This document shows positions 6,895-16,195 of a stretch of 62,701 nt of DNA, piece by piece (within the stretch, counting starts at the first letter, position 1; every line of letters starts with the position of its first letter). The notes below the pieces were generated by a model that had not been told where the DNA came from, did no database searches, and was given only the letters and a program-made list of their open reading frames with translations. Made by a program: the position numbers and the translations under genes. Origin of the DNA: Rathayibacter iranicus NCPPB 2253 = VKM Ac-1602 (GTDB lineage Bacteria > Actinomycetota > Actinomycetes > Actinomycetales > Microbacteriaceae); the NCBI RefSeq assembly GCF_003149025.1, contig NZ_QGDV01000018.1, forward strand, positions 1 to 62,701, read 5' to 3'.

Positions 6895-7887
6895 ATGGTG
6901 GAATCAATATCCTGGGCCTTTTCGGGTATTCGGGAGCTAGAGAACCTCGGGCCGAGGATTGTCGTGAAGCCCGGCACAGTGCCGAGCATCTCAGGGTCCG
7001 GCTTTGAGACCGACGATCTCAGCGTCGTCCTCATGGCCGTTTCTCCGCTACGGGTCCTTCGCGGTACCTGGGGCGCTGACGATCCGTCGTTCCTGAATTT
7101 CACGTTCCTCATGGAGGGATTCGTCCGGCTGGTCGTCCCGGATCGCACGGTGCTTCTGCGCCCCGGATCCATTTCTTACCAGCACGGCACGACCACCTTT
7201 ACGACCGAGTCGACGACGCCCGCGACACTCCTGCACGTCTCCATCCGCGCCGACGAGATGCGGCGGTACGGTTTCGATACCACCGCACCCTTCTACGCCC
7301 TCGACCCCGACGGCCGCACGACCCGTGCTGCGTACGCCTTCACCACGGCATTCGCGCTCGCGTCGGAGTCGGGTACTGGTCTCCCCGGTGAGGCCGAGGC
7401 CACTGGCTTCGGCCACGTCGTCAAACAGCTGCTGACCAGCGCTTTCCTCACGGCAGGGAGCGCTCAGCCCGGGACGACGAGCGCGCGCGCAGCGACGCTC
7501 GGCCGGGCCAGGACGGTCATCGACCGCACCCATCGCACACCGCGCTGCACCCCGGAGGCGGTGGCCGACGCGGTGAACGTGTCGACCCGGTCGCTTCAGC
7601 GGCTGTTCGAGGATGCCGGAACCACGGTGGCAAGCGAGATCGAGCGCTCGCGGGTCGCCAGCGCGATCGAACTGCTGCGTCGACGACCGCGGGAAGTGCC
7701 GCTCGACATCATTGCAACGGCGTCCGGCTTCTCGTCGGCCGACCACCTCCGCCGTGCGCTGAGGCGCCGCGAGGGACTTACGCCGAGCGACATCCGCGGT
7801 CGGATCGGCCGGCCGACGGACGGAACGACCAAGGGCGAGCTCGTGCGCCTCGCGTCGCCGTCGCTGACTGGCGTGCGCCGAGCCTGA
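6895..7887 (+). CDS. AraC family transcriptional regulator
   Basis: A 330-residue regulator. The C-terminal roughly 100 residues hold the double helix-turn-helix of the AraC/XylS family: a first HTH around VADAVNVSTRSLQRLF and a second ending in SGFSSADHLRRALRRREG with the closing LTPSDIR. The N-terminal sensing domain is cupin-like in size but not assigned to a ligand. ATG 6895 is chosen because GGGGGA lies 4 nt upstream; a TTG start at 6862 would add 11 residues. The target is unknown; it ends 15 nt from the pknB stop and is convergent with it. Confidence 0.85.
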   Translation: MVESISWAFSGIRELENLGPRIVVKPGTVPSISGSGFETDDLSVVLMAVSPLRVLRGTWGADDPSFLNFTFLMEGFVRLVVPDRTVLLRPGSISYQHGTTTFTTESTTPATLLHVSIRADEMRRYGFDTTAPFYALDPDGRTTRAAYAFTTAFALASESGTGLPGEAEATGFGHVVKQLLTSAFLTAGSAQPGTTSARAATLGRARTVIDRTHRTPRCTPEAVADAVNVSTRSLQRLFEDAGTTVASEIERSRVASAIELLRRRPREVPLDIIATASGFSSADHLRRALRRREGLTPSDIRGRIGRPTDGTTKGELVRLASPSLTGVRRA

Positions 7888-7902
7888 TCGGCGTGCGCGC
7901 CC

Positions 7903-9606
7903 TCAGCCCGCGCAGTAGCCGAGCTTGATGGTCGAGCCCTGCGGCACGTCGCCCGGGACCATCGACTGGGTGGTGATCGGAGGGTTCGCCCGGGTGGAGT
8001 CGCAGGATGGGTCTGGGACTTCGACGCCGACGAGCCGCAGCTTCTCGGATGCGAGCGTGGCGAGGGCACTACTCAGCGAGGTGCCGACGAGGTCGGGGAG
8101 TGTGACTTTTCCGGAGGAGATCACCAGGTCGATCGGAGTACCCGGGGCGACCTCCTGTCCAGCTGCCGGGGAAGCGGACAAAACCACGTCCCCTGGGACG
8201 GTCGGTGAATTCTCGCGGGTCTGCGATCCCTCGACAAAGCCGACGGCGGTGATCGCCGAGATGGCTTCGGAGAGGGTCTTTCCGGCGGTTTCAGGCACGG
8301 CGACCGGCTGTGGTCCCTGGGAAACGACGACGCGGATCACGGTGTCCGGAGCGACGATCGTCCCCGAACCGGGATCCGTGCGGATCACGTCGCCCTCGGG
8401 AACGCTCGGGCTGTACTCGACGACCTGACTGGGCACGAGATCGAGTCCGGTGAGCGTCGCCTGCGCGCTGTCGTAGGTGGTCTCGGTCAGCGCGGGGACC
8501 TCGCGCGACTGTGAGGGCAGTGTCGAGGACGGCTGGAGCGTGAGCACCCAGATCACCAGGGCAGCGACGATTACTGCGAGTACGACGATCGACGACCAGA
8601 TCCAGAGGACCGGGGGGCGCCGCTGCGTGCGGACGACGGAGTTGTCCTCGGCCAACTGGCGCAGGGCGAGTTCGGAGTCGTTCGCACCACTTTGACTGCG
8701 CGCGGCGAAGAGCGAGGTGGTCAGCTCGTCGATCGGCCTGTGATCGGGGAGCCGGCCGGCGGCGGCTTCTCGGAGGTCGTCGCGGAACTCGGCGGCCCCC
8801 TGGAAGCGCCGATAGCGGTCCTTCGACAGGGCGTGCGCGACGACGGCATCGAGGGCGGGTGTGACCGCTGGGTTGATCGAACTCGGAGCCGGCGGAGTCT
8901 CGCTGACGTGCTGATACGCAACGGCCACTGGAGTGTCGCCGCGGAACGGCGCCCTGCCGGTCAGCAGCTCGAAGAGCACGATGCCCGCCGAGTAGAGGTC
9001 GCTGCGTGCGTCGACCTGCTCGCCCTTCGCCTGCTCCGGCGAGAAGTAGGCGGCAGTACCCAGGATCGCCGTCGTCTGTGCGACGGTCGCGGCCGAGTCG
9101 GATACGGCGCGGGCGATCCCGAAATCCATCACCTTGACCTGGCCGGATGGGGTCAGCATGATGTTGCCCGGTTTGATGTCGCGGTGCACGACACCCGCGC
9201 GGTGCGAGTACTCGAGAGCCGTGAGGATGCCCTCGGTGATTCGGACGGCTTCATCGAGCTCGACGGGGCCCTCAGCGATGAGGTCCTTGAGCAGCCGTCC
9301 CTCGATGTGCTCCATGACGATGAAAGGGCGACGGGACTCGCTACCGTTACCGTCGACGCTGACCTCCTCGCCCGCATCGAAGACGCGGACGATCGTGGGG
9401 TGCGACATCCGCGATGCGGACTGTGCCTCCTGACGGAACCGGAGCCGGAAGGCGGAGTCGGAAGACAGGGAGAGCTTCAGCTCTTTGATTGCCACTGTGC
9501 GGCCGAGCCGGGTGTCGGTGCCGAGATGGACTTCGGACATCCCGCCGTGGCCGAGCCGGGGCCCGACCACGTAGCGTCCCGCGATCAGGCGACCCTCATC
9601 CGTCAC
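7903..9606 (-). CDS. pknB: Ser/Thr protein kinase PknB with PASTA domains
   Basis: About 567 residues. The N-terminal kinase domain has a glycine loop GHGGMSEV, ATP lysine K41 (VAIKELK), catalytic HRDIKPGN and DFGIA. One membrane helix (WIWSSIVVLAVIVAALVIWVL) precedes three extracellular PASTA repeats that sense muropeptides or lipid II. In the family this kinase regulates growth and division and is dephosphorylated by PstP. It is the last gene of the minus-strand operon. GTG 9606 with GGGAG upstream is preferred; an in-frame GTG at 9639 would add 11 residues. Confidence 0.95.
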   Translation of the reverse strand: MTDEGRLIAGRYVVGPRLGHGGMSEVHLGTDTRLGRTVAIKELKLSLSSDSAFRLRFRQEAQSASRMSHPTIVRVFDAGEEVSVDGNGSESRRPFIVMEHIEGRLLKDLIAEGPVELDEAVRITEGILTALEYSHRAGVVHRDIKPGNIMLTPSGQVKVMDFGIARAVSDSAATVAQTTAILGTAAYFSPEQAKGEQVDARSDLYSAGIVLFELLTGRAPFRGDTPVAVAYQHVSETPPAPSSINPAVTPALDAVVAHALSKDRYRRFQGAAEFRDDLREAAAGRLPDHRPIDELTTSLFAARSQSGANDSELALRQLAEDNSVVRTQRRPPVLWIWSSIVVLAVIVAALVIWVLTLQPSSTLPSQSREVPALTETTYDSAQATLTGLDLVPSQVVEYSPSVPEGDVIRTDPGSGTIVAPDTVIRVVVSQGPQPVAVPETAGKTLSEAISAITAVGFVEGSQTRENSPTVPGDVVLSASPAAGQEVAPGTPIDLVISSGKVTLPDLVGTSLSSALATLASEKLRLVGVEVPDPSCDSTRANPPITTQSMVPGDVPQGSTIKLGYCAG

Positions 9607-9710
9607 GCGCACGCTCCCGCCTGTACTTCCGTGTGGCACGGCCCCGAGGGAGCCGAGGCAAGTGTACCTTCGGGCCCCGTGGGCTTCCTGGTGGGTGGCC
9701 CGGGCTACTG

Positions 9711-11492
9711 CTACCCGGGAGGAGTGGTCGTGGTGGCGGTCGGCGACACGGAACTCGACGTGGGTGCCTGCGTGGGCTTGGGTGCGGCGACCGTGACGTT
9801 CAGGGTCGGCGAGGCAGCCGACTCCGATTCGCCGCAGAGCACCGAGTAGGTGACGGCGATTGTCCCAGCAGCAGAGCCGGCGCGGATTGTCGCGGTCGTC
9901 GCGGTCGACGGGTTCGCACTCTCGACGGTCGCGCCGTCACCGGAGGTCGCGACGCGGTAACCGGACACGGAGGTTCCGCTCGGGCACTGGTTGTAATTGC
10001 TCCACGTCACGGTGAATGACTCGCCAGCCTGGACGCTCGAGGCCGTCGGCGTCAGCGTGGGCACGGCGGTGGGCGCGTCGGGCTTGGCTACCTCGGTATA
10101 GACCGAGACGTCGATCGTGGTCCCCTTGATGACGTTGGCGGTGGGATTCACATTCTCGACGGTCCCGACCTTGTCGGCGGTCGGAGCGCTCGGGCCATCC
10201 GTGCGGCGCACTCCCATGCCCAACTGATCGAGCGCTGTCTCGACGTCGCTGAACGGGCGACCGACGTAGTCGCTCTTGGTGATGACGACGGTGTTCGACG
10301 TGGGCGTTACCGAGGGGGTCGGAGTCGGCGACGGGCTCGGCGATGGGGCGGTGCTGCGCGTGGCGCTCGGCGTGGGCTGGGCCTGTGGGCCGCCTCCGGT
10401 CGTCAGGGCGAAGATCGTGCCCGCGATGACGACGGCGAGGATGACGATGAGCGCGACCAGCGGCCAGGTCCAGGGGCTGCGCTTGCGCGGCTCGTCGGCG
10501 GAAACCGCGTCGTCGACCGAAGCAAACGGAGTCGTGGCGAGGTTCGTCATCGAGTTGGACGGCAGGACGGTCGTGGCCTGGGTCGCGCCCTGATTCGAGG
10601 GCAGGACCGTGGTCGCTTGCGTCGTCGCCAGATCACCGACGACCGAGGGGACGGCGAGAGCCGCGCCCCGGACATCTCCGGAGCGCAACGCCTGGGCAGC
10701 CCGCGCGAGGTGCGCCGCGGTGGCGGGTCGGTCGGCCGGCTTCTTGGCGATGCAGGAGTAGACGAGGTTGCGTACGGGCTCGGCGACGGTGACCGGCAAC
10801 TCCGGTGGGGTGTCGTTGATCTGCGCCATCGCGATCGCGACTTGCGACTCGCCGGTAAAGGGGCGCCTCCCGGCCAGGCACTCGTACGCGACGATGCCCA
10901 GCGAGTAGATGTCGGTCGCGGGGGAGGCGGGCTGGCCGCTGGCCTGCTCCGGCGAAAGGTACTGGACGGTGCCCATGACCTGGCCGGTCGCGGTCAGCGG
11001 CACCTGATCGGCGATGCGTGCAATGCCGAAGTCGGTGATCTTGACGCGGCCGTCGGGAGTGATGAGCAGGTTGCCGGGCTTGACGTCGCGGTGCACAAGG
11101 CCCGCGGCGTGCGCGGCGTGCAGGGCCAGGGCGGTCTGCGCGACGATGTCGAGCACCTTGTCGGTCGACAGGACGCGTTCGCGCTCGAGAACGGTCGACA
11201 ACGCCTCGCCGGGGACGAGTTCCATGACCAGGTAGGCCGAACCGTCCTCCTCGCCGTAGTCGTAGACGTTGGCGATGCCTTCGTGGTTGACGAGGGCGGC
11301 GTGCCGGGCCTCGGCGCGGAAACGCTCGAGGAATCCGGGGTCGCCGAGATACTCGTCCTTCAGGATCTTGATCGCGATGGTGCGGCCGATCACGAGATCG
11401 GTCGCCTTCCACACCTCTCCCATGCCGCCGATGGCGATCCGGGACTGTAGTTCGTAGCGTCCCCCGAAGGTGAGCCCTGTTGTGGGTCTCAT
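9711..11492 (-). CDS. pknA: Ser/Thr protein kinase PknA-type with single PASTA and Ig-like domain
   Basis: A 593-residue membrane kinase. The kinase domain has GGMGEVWKA, IAIKILK, HRDVKPGN and DFGIA. A linker with repeated ATTVLPSN segments and a membrane helix (WPLVALIVILAVVIAGTIFAL) follow. Outside the membrane there is a Thr/Pro-rich stretch, one PASTA repeat and a fibronectin/Ig-like domain ending in a Thr/Pro tail. Classical mycobacterial PknA lacks PASTA, so this architecture is a Microbacteriaceae-type variant. Its ATG overlaps the pbpA stop by 4 nt (ATGA). Confidence 0.93.
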   Translation of the reverse strand: MRPTTGLTFGGRYELQSRIAIGGMGEVWKATDLVIGRTIAIKILKDEYLGDPGFLERFRAEARHAALVNHEGIANVYDYGEEDGSAYLVMELVPGEALSTVLERERVLSTDKVLDIVAQTALALHAAHAAGLVHRDVKPGNLLITPDGRVKITDFGIARIADQVPLTATGQVMGTVQYLSPEQASGQPASPATDIYSLGIVAYECLAGRRPFTGESQVAIAMAQINDTPPELPVTVAEPVRNLVYSCIAKKPADRPATAAHLARAAQALRSGDVRGAALAVPSVVGDLATTQATTVLPSNQGATQATTVLPSNSMTNLATTPFASVDDAVSADEPRKRSPWTWPLVALIVILAVVIAGTIFALTTGGGPQAQPTPSATRSTAPSPSPSPTPTPSVTPTSNTVVITKSDYVGRPFSDVETALDQLGMGVRRTDGPSAPTADKVGTVENVNPTANVIKGTTIDVSVYTEVAKPDAPTAVPTLTPTASSVQAGESFTVTWSNYNQCPSGTSVSGYRVATSGDGATVESANPSTATTATIRAGSAAGTIAVTYSVLCGESESAASPTLNVTVAAPKPTQAPTSSSVSPTATTTTPPG

Positions 11493-12943
11493 TTGTTCAG
11501 CACCGCCTCTAATACCTTTTGTCCAATGGGTGCGGCGATCAGGTTGCCGTACCCGGTCTGGCCGAGCCCGCCACCGTTCTCCACGAGCACGGTGATGGCG
11601 TACTGCGGGTCGTCCGCAGGCGCGAAGCCGGTAAACCAGAGGGTGTACGGGTCGTCCGGGCCGTTCTCGGCGGTACCGGTCTTCCCGGCCACAGTGACGC
11701 CACCTATTGTTGCATTCGTCGCCGCGCCGCCCTGGACGCTGGCGACCATCATCGCCTTGACGGCGCTCGCGGTCTCGGTGCTGATGGCCCGGCCGAGCGG
11801 CTTCTCCTGGAACTTCTGTAGCACGCTGAGGTCTTGCGAGCGGATCGCGTCGACCAGGTTCGGCTGCATCACCTCTCCGCCGTTCGCGATCGCGGCGGAG
11901 ACCATCGCGATTTGCAGCGGGGTCGCCTTCACCTCGTATTGACCGAAGGCGGTGAGGGCCGTCTGGGCGTCGTCGGTGGTCCTCGGATACGTGCTCGCCT
12001 CGACCGACATCGGGATCTCGAACGCGGTGTCGAAGCCGAATTTCTCGGCCTGCGAGCGGATCGCGTCGGCGCCCAACTGCACGCCCATCTCGGCCATCGG
12101 GACGTTGCACGAGAGTGAGACCGCGGTCGCGAGAGTGACCGTGTCTCCCGAGCCGCAAAGCCCGCCACCGGAGTTGGTCACCTGGGAGCTTGACCCGGGA
12201 AGCGTGAACGACGGGGCGTTCGGGAAGCGGGACTCGGGGGTGAAACGCCCGGATTCGAGCGCCGCGGAGGCGACGACGAGCTTGAAGACGGAGCCGGGCG
12301 GGTTGAGCGAGCCGCCGATTGCGCGGTTGATGAGCGGATCGGAGGAGTCGTCGTTCAGCGCCCGGTAGGCAGCGAGGACATCGTCCGCGTCGTGGGAGGC
12401 GAGAGCGGTGGGGTCGAAGGTGGGCTTGGAGACCATGGCGAGGACGCGGCCGGTGGTCGGCTGCGTGACGACGACGGCTCCGGTGTAGTCGCCGAGGGCG
12501 TCGAAGGCGGCCTGCTGAGCCACCGGATCGATCGAGAGTTCGACCGACGCGCCCTTCGGGTCCTGGCCCGAGACGAGGTTGTTGATCTTGTCGAAGAACT
12601 GCGAGTTCGAGGTGCCGGAGAGGTAGTCGTTCTCCGAGCGCTCGATACCGGTTGTGCCCTGGTTCAGCGTGAAATACCCGGTCACGGCAGAGTAGAGCGG
12701 GCCGTTCGCGTACTGGCGCTGGAACTTGTAGAGGTCACCCGACGGCGTCGAGGAGGCGATGGGCTGACCGCCGACCAGGATCGCGCCCCGTTCGGTCGAG
12801 AAGCTTTCGTAGAGGGTCCGCGTGTTCCGGCCGTCCTCGTTGAGGGAGTCGGCCTGGACCATCTGGATCGTGGTCGTGGACACGAAGAGGGCGACGAACA
12901 TCGCCAGCACGACGAGGCTCACGCGTTTCAATTCCCGGTTCAT
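11489..12943 (-). CDS. pbpA: Penicillin-binding protein 2 family transpeptidase (PbpA)
   Basis: A 484-residue class B penicillin-binding protein with an N-terminal membrane anchor (residues about 8-30), a dimerisation region and a transpeptidase domain. Active-site motifs are visible: S-V-F-K in NPPGSVFK, S-C-N in SLSCNVP, and K-T-G-T in VAGKTGTAENG. It cross-links peptidoglycan, paired with the SEDS glycosyltransferase encoded just upstream (gap 7 nt). It overlaps pknA by 4 nt, indicating translational coupling. Confidence 0.95.
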   Translation of the reverse strand: MNRELKRVSLVVLAMFVALFVSTTTIQMVQADSLNEDGRNTRTLYESFSTERGAILVGGQPIASSTPSGDLYKFQRQYANGPLYSAVTGYFTLNQGTTGIERSENDYLSGTSNSQFFDKINNLVSGQDPKGASVELSIDPVAQQAAFDALGDYTGAVVVTQPTTGRVLAMVSKPTFDPTALASHDADDVLAAYRALNDDSSDPLINRAIGGSLNPPGSVFKLVVASAALESGRFTPESRFPNAPSFTLPGSSSQVTNSGGGLCGSGDTVTLATAVSLSCNVPMAEMGVQLGADAIRSQAEKFGFDTAFEIPMSVEASTYPRTTDDAQTALTAFGQYEVKATPLQIAMVSAAIANGGEVMQPNLVDAIRSQDLSVLQKFQEKPLGRAISTETASAVKAMMVASVQGGAATNATIGGVTVAGKTGTAENGPDDPYTLWFTGFAPADDPQYAITVLVENGGGLGQTGYGNLIAAPIGQKVLEAVLNK

Positions 12944-12950
12944 CGACGGA

Positions 12951-14327
12951 TCACACCACCAGACGAGGCTGATTGCGGACTGTGTCGGACAGGCGGAGAA
13001 GGATCGCCACGATCATCCAGTTCGCCACGAGGGAGGAGCCGCCGGCCGCGAGGAACGGCGTGGTCAGGCCGGTCAGCGGAATGACGCGGGTGACGCCTCC
13101 GATCACGATGAAGCACTGCAGGGCGACCACGAACGAGAGGCCGACTCCCAGGAGGCGCCCGAAGTCGTCCTGCCCGGCGAAGCCGATGCGGAACCCGCGG
13201 GAGACGAGCAGGAGGTAAAGGCCGAAGATCGCGAATAGGCCCGCGAGCCCCAGTTCCTCGCCGAGGCTGGCAATGATGTAGTCGGACTGGGGGACCGGAG
13301 TGAGATCCGGCATCCCCTGACCCAGGCCGGTGCCGAGAAGGCCGCCGTGCGCGAGGCCGAAGAGGCCCTGCACGAGCTGGTAGCTACCTCCCGGATCGGC
13401 CGCGTAGCGCTCGGGGGTGAACGGCGTCAGCCAGTTCGCGAAGCGGTTTCCGACGTAATCGAGGGTCTGACTCGCCAGGAGCGCGCCGCCGAGGAACAGG
13501 CCGACGCCGATCAGGACCCAACTGGTGCGTCCGGTTGCCACGTAGAGCATGACCAGGAACAGGCCGAAGTAGAGCAGAGCGGTACCAAGATCTCGCTGGA
13601 AGACGATGACACCCATCGTGACGGCCCACACGACGAGGATCGGCCCGAGATCACGCAGCCGCGGAAAGCGCATCCCGAGCACGGTACGACCGACCATCGA
13701 GAGGGAGTCGCGGTTGCGGACCAGGTAGCCGGCGAAGAAGATGGCGACGGCGATTTTCGCGATCTCACCCGGTTGGAAGCTCGCGACGTCGCCGATGCCG
13801 ATCCAGACTCGGGCGCCGCTGACCTCGCGACCGATGACCGGGAGCAGCGGCAGCAGCAGCAGCACGATCGCGGCGAAGCCGGCGACGTAGGTGTAGCGGA
13901 ACAGCGTGCGGTAATTACGGATGACCAGCAGCACCACGATCGCGGCAACGACCGCCAGAGCGCTCCAGAAGATCTGGCGCACGGCCACGGACTCCCAGCC
14001 GGTTACCCCGTCCGCGATGTCGATCCGGTAGATCTCGGCGACGCCCAGGCCGTTCAGGACCGTGGCGATCGGAAGCAGGAAGGGGTCGGCGGCGGGAGCG
14101 GCGAACCGCAGCACGACATGCACCGCGAGCACGAGCACCGACAGGCCGACGCCGAGTGAGACGAGGGTGGTGTCGACGGCTCCCAGGGCCCCGAGCTGCA
14201 CAAGCACGATTGCGCCGGCGTCGATCAGGCACGCGCCGATCAGCAGTAGCAGCTCGAGGTTGCGCAGCTTCTGCCGGAAGAAGCCCTGCCGCTCGGCGGT
14301 GGGGCGGGCGGTGGTGGCGTCCGTCAT
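12951..14327 (-). CDS. rodA: SEDS family peptidoglycan glycosyltransferase (RodA/FtsW type)
   Basis: A 458-residue polytopic membrane protein of the FtsW/RodA/SpoVE family with about ten membrane helices. Signature segments include FQPGEIAKIAVAIFFAGYL, FQRDLGTALLYFG and PLTGLTTPFLAAGGSSL. SEDS proteins polymerise lipid II in partnership with a class B penicillin-binding protein, here PbpA. The ATG has GGAG 5 nt upstream and overlaps the phosphatase stop by 4 nt. Confidence 0.95.
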   Translation of the reverse strand: MTDATTARPTAERQGFFRQKLRNLELLLLIGACLIDAGAIVLVQLGALGAVDTTLVSLGVGLSVLVLAVHVVLRFAAPAADPFLLPIATVLNGLGVAEIYRIDIADGVTGWESVAVRQIFWSALAVVAAIVVLLVIRNYRTLFRYTYVAGFAAIVLLLLPLLPVIGREVSGARVWIGIGDVASFQPGEIAKIAVAIFFAGYLVRNRDSLSMVGRTVLGMRFPRLRDLGPILVVWAVTMGVIVFQRDLGTALLYFGLFLVMLYVATGRTSWVLIGVGLFLGGALLASQTLDYVGNRFANWLTPFTPERYAADPGGSYQLVQGLFGLAHGGLLGTGLGQGMPDLTPVPQSDYIIASLGEELGLAGLFAIFGLYLLLVSRGFRIGFAGQDDFGRLLGVGLSFVVALQCFIVIGGVTRVIPLTGLTTPFLAAGGSSLVANWMIVAILLRLSDTVRNQPRLVV

Positions 14328-15616
14328 GGTGCTCCGTTCGCGTCCGTGAGGCGCGTGACGATGTCGACCGCGGCGGCGTAGGAATCGGCGCTGATGGTCT
14401 GCTCGAGTTGCTCGACGTCGTAGGTGCGGAGCGAGCCGAGCGGAATGCCCGTGTCCTCTCGAACCTCCGAGAGTGAGAGCGGGCCGACCGACTGCTGGAT
14501 GCCCTGGTAGATGATCACGGTGTCGCCGTCGGTGCCGACGTAGAAGCGCGACTGCGTCCAGTCGTACGCGAAGAGCAGACCGAGGAAGCCGACGATCAGC
14601 ACGAGGGAGAGGCCGACCAGCCAGGTGATGCGACGGCGCAAGTGCCGCCGGCGGTCCTCTTCGATCAGCTCGTCGAGATAGTCCTCAGACGCGGGCTCGA
14701 AGTGGGTGGGCCCCTGCGCCGCGGGAGCTCGGGTGTGCAGGCGGAGCCCCGGGATGCGTGCGCGGCTCTGCGAGTCGTCGGTGCTCAGCGGTGTCGGTGA
14801 GGCGGCGGAGCCGACGATCACCGGCTCCTCGCTCGGCGCCAGGATCGGCGCGGTGTCTCCGGCGCCGGGGATGTCGAGAATGACGACCGTGACGTTATCG
14901 GGAGCGCCGCGCGAGAGGCTGTCGCGGATCAGGCGGTCGGCGACCTGCTGGGCGGTCTCGTCGCGGCTCAGTTCCTTCAGGATCTCGTCGTGCGGAACAA
15001 CCCCGGAGAGACCGTCGGAGCAGATGAGCCAGCGGTCGTGCGGCTCGGTCTCGAGCGTCAGGGTGTCGATCTCGGGATTGGTATGCACATCGCCGAGCAC
15101 CCGCATCAGCACGGAGCGGCGCGGGTGCGTCATCGCCTCCTCCTCCGTGATGCGGCCGGAGTCGACCAGGCGCTGCACAAAGGTGTGGTCGGTGGTGACC
15201 TGCTCGAGCTTCCCGTCGCGCAGCACGTAGATGCGTGAGTCGCCGATGTGCGCGATCGCGACCGAGTCGCCCACGCGGGCGATCGCGCTGACCGTGGTGC
15301 CCATGCCGGTGAGTTCCGGATGGTCGACCACCGCGTCGGCGAGCAGGGTGTTAGCGGCGAGCAGTGTGCGCTTGAGTTCGTCCTCGGCCTCGTAGGTGGA
15401 GGCGTAGGGGCGGTCGGCGTCGGCAATCCGCTTGATGGCGATGGAGGAGGCGACGTCTCCGCCCGCGTGCCCGCCCATGCCATCAGCGACGACGAAGAGC
15501 TGCCGACCCGCGTAGCCGGAGTCCTGGTTATTGGAGCGGATCCGGCCGACGTGCGAGACGGCGGCGCTCTCGCGCACCGCGCCGGTACCGGATCCGCTCT
15601 GCGGAGAAAGAGCCAC
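14324..15616 (-). CDS. pstP: PP2C-family Ser/Thr phosphatase PstP
   Basis: A 430-residue protein. The N-terminal 240 residues form a PPM/PP2C phosphatase with metal-binding motifs VADGMGGHAGGD, HIGDSRIYVLRDG, CSDGLSG and APDNVTVV. A long linker, one membrane helix (ITWLVGLSLVLIVGFLGLLFAY) and a short external domain follow. It reverses phosphorylation by PknA and PknB. The GTG start follows the fhaB stop by three nt, and the end overlaps rodA. Confidence 0.95.
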   Translation of the reverse strand: MALSPQSGSGTGAVRESAAVSHVGRIRSNNQDSGYAGRQLFVVADGMGGHAGGDVASSIAIKRIADADRPYASTYEAEDELKRTLLAANTLLADAVVDHPELTGMGTTVSAIARVGDSVAIAHIGDSRIYVLRDGKLEQVTTDHTFVQRLVDSGRITEEEAMTHPRRSVLMRVLGDVHTNPEIDTLTLETEPHDRWLICSDGLSGVVPHDEILKELSRDETAQQVADRLIRDSLSRGAPDNVTVVILDIPGAGDTAPILAPSEEPVIVGSAASPTPLSTDDSQSRARIPGLRLHTRAPAAQGPTHFEPASEDYLDELIEEDRRRHLRRRITWLVGLSLVLIVGFLGLLFAYDWTQSRFYVGTDGDTVIIYQGIQQSVGPLSLSEVREDTGIPLGSLRTYDVEQLEQTISADSYAAAVDIVTRLTDANGAP

Positions 15617-15619
15617 GCG

Positions 15620-16195
15620 CTACGACCGCCGCAGTTCGAACGTGGTGGTGCCAACCTTGACGGGAGTGCTCAAAGGGACCTTCGTGGGAGCGCCCACGCG
15701 ACGGCCATCGAGGAAGGTGCCGTTGGTGGAGTCGAGGTCCTGGATCATCCACTCGTCGTTCCAGAGGAGCAACCGGGCGTGGTGCGTCGAGGTGTAGTCG
15801 TCGCGGATGACGAGGGTCGACTCGGACGAGCGGCCGATGGTCAGCGGCTCGCCGGTCAGCGGGAGCTCGGTTCCGCGCTTGGGACCCGAGGTGATGACCA
15901 GGCGCTGAGCGGTGTGGACCGTCGCGACGCCTCCGGAATCGGTGCGCTCTGACTCGCGGGTGCGGCGGGCTGACGGGGCAGCCGGCTGGGCGGGAGCGGA
16001 AGGCTGCGCGGGAGCGGCGGCGATGATGGGCTGTGCCGCGGTAACGAACGGCGCCTCAGGCGCGCCGCCCTGCGGGAGCTTGCGCACACGCTGCCCGAAC
16101 AGGTCCGAGCGGAGGGCGTAGACGATGCCGAAGACAAAGAACCACAGCAGCGCGAGGAACGCGATGCGCAGGAGGAAGAGGGTGAGCTCGCTCAT
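15620..16195 (-). CDS. fhaB: FHA domain protein FhaB
   Basis: A 191-residue protein with an N-terminal membrane helix (residues about 5-28), an Ala/Pro-rich linker, and a C-terminal FHA domain with the phosphothreonine-binding motifs IGRSSES, STHHARL and DLDSTNGTFLDG. FHA domains bind phosphothreonine on kinase substrates; FhaB/FipA connects PknA/PknB signalling to septal and peptidoglycan proteins. Its ATG overlaps the fhaA stop (ATGA). Confidence 0.93.
   Translation of the reverse strand: MSELTLFLLRIAFLALLWFFVFGIVYALRSDLFGQRVRKLPQGGAPEAPFVTAAQPIIAAAPAQPSAPAQPAAPSARRTRESERTDSGGVATVHTAQRLVITSGPKRGTELPLTGEPLTIGRSSESTLVIRDDYTSTHHARLLLWNDEWMIQDLDSTNGTFLDGRRVGAPTKVPLSTPVKVGTTTFELRRS

Noticed and set aside
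9711-12158. Extended 815-codon form of PknA
   Set aside because: The first 222 codons are Arg-rich and overlap pbpA; the kinase begins at ATG 11492, which overlaps the pbpA stop by 4 nt.
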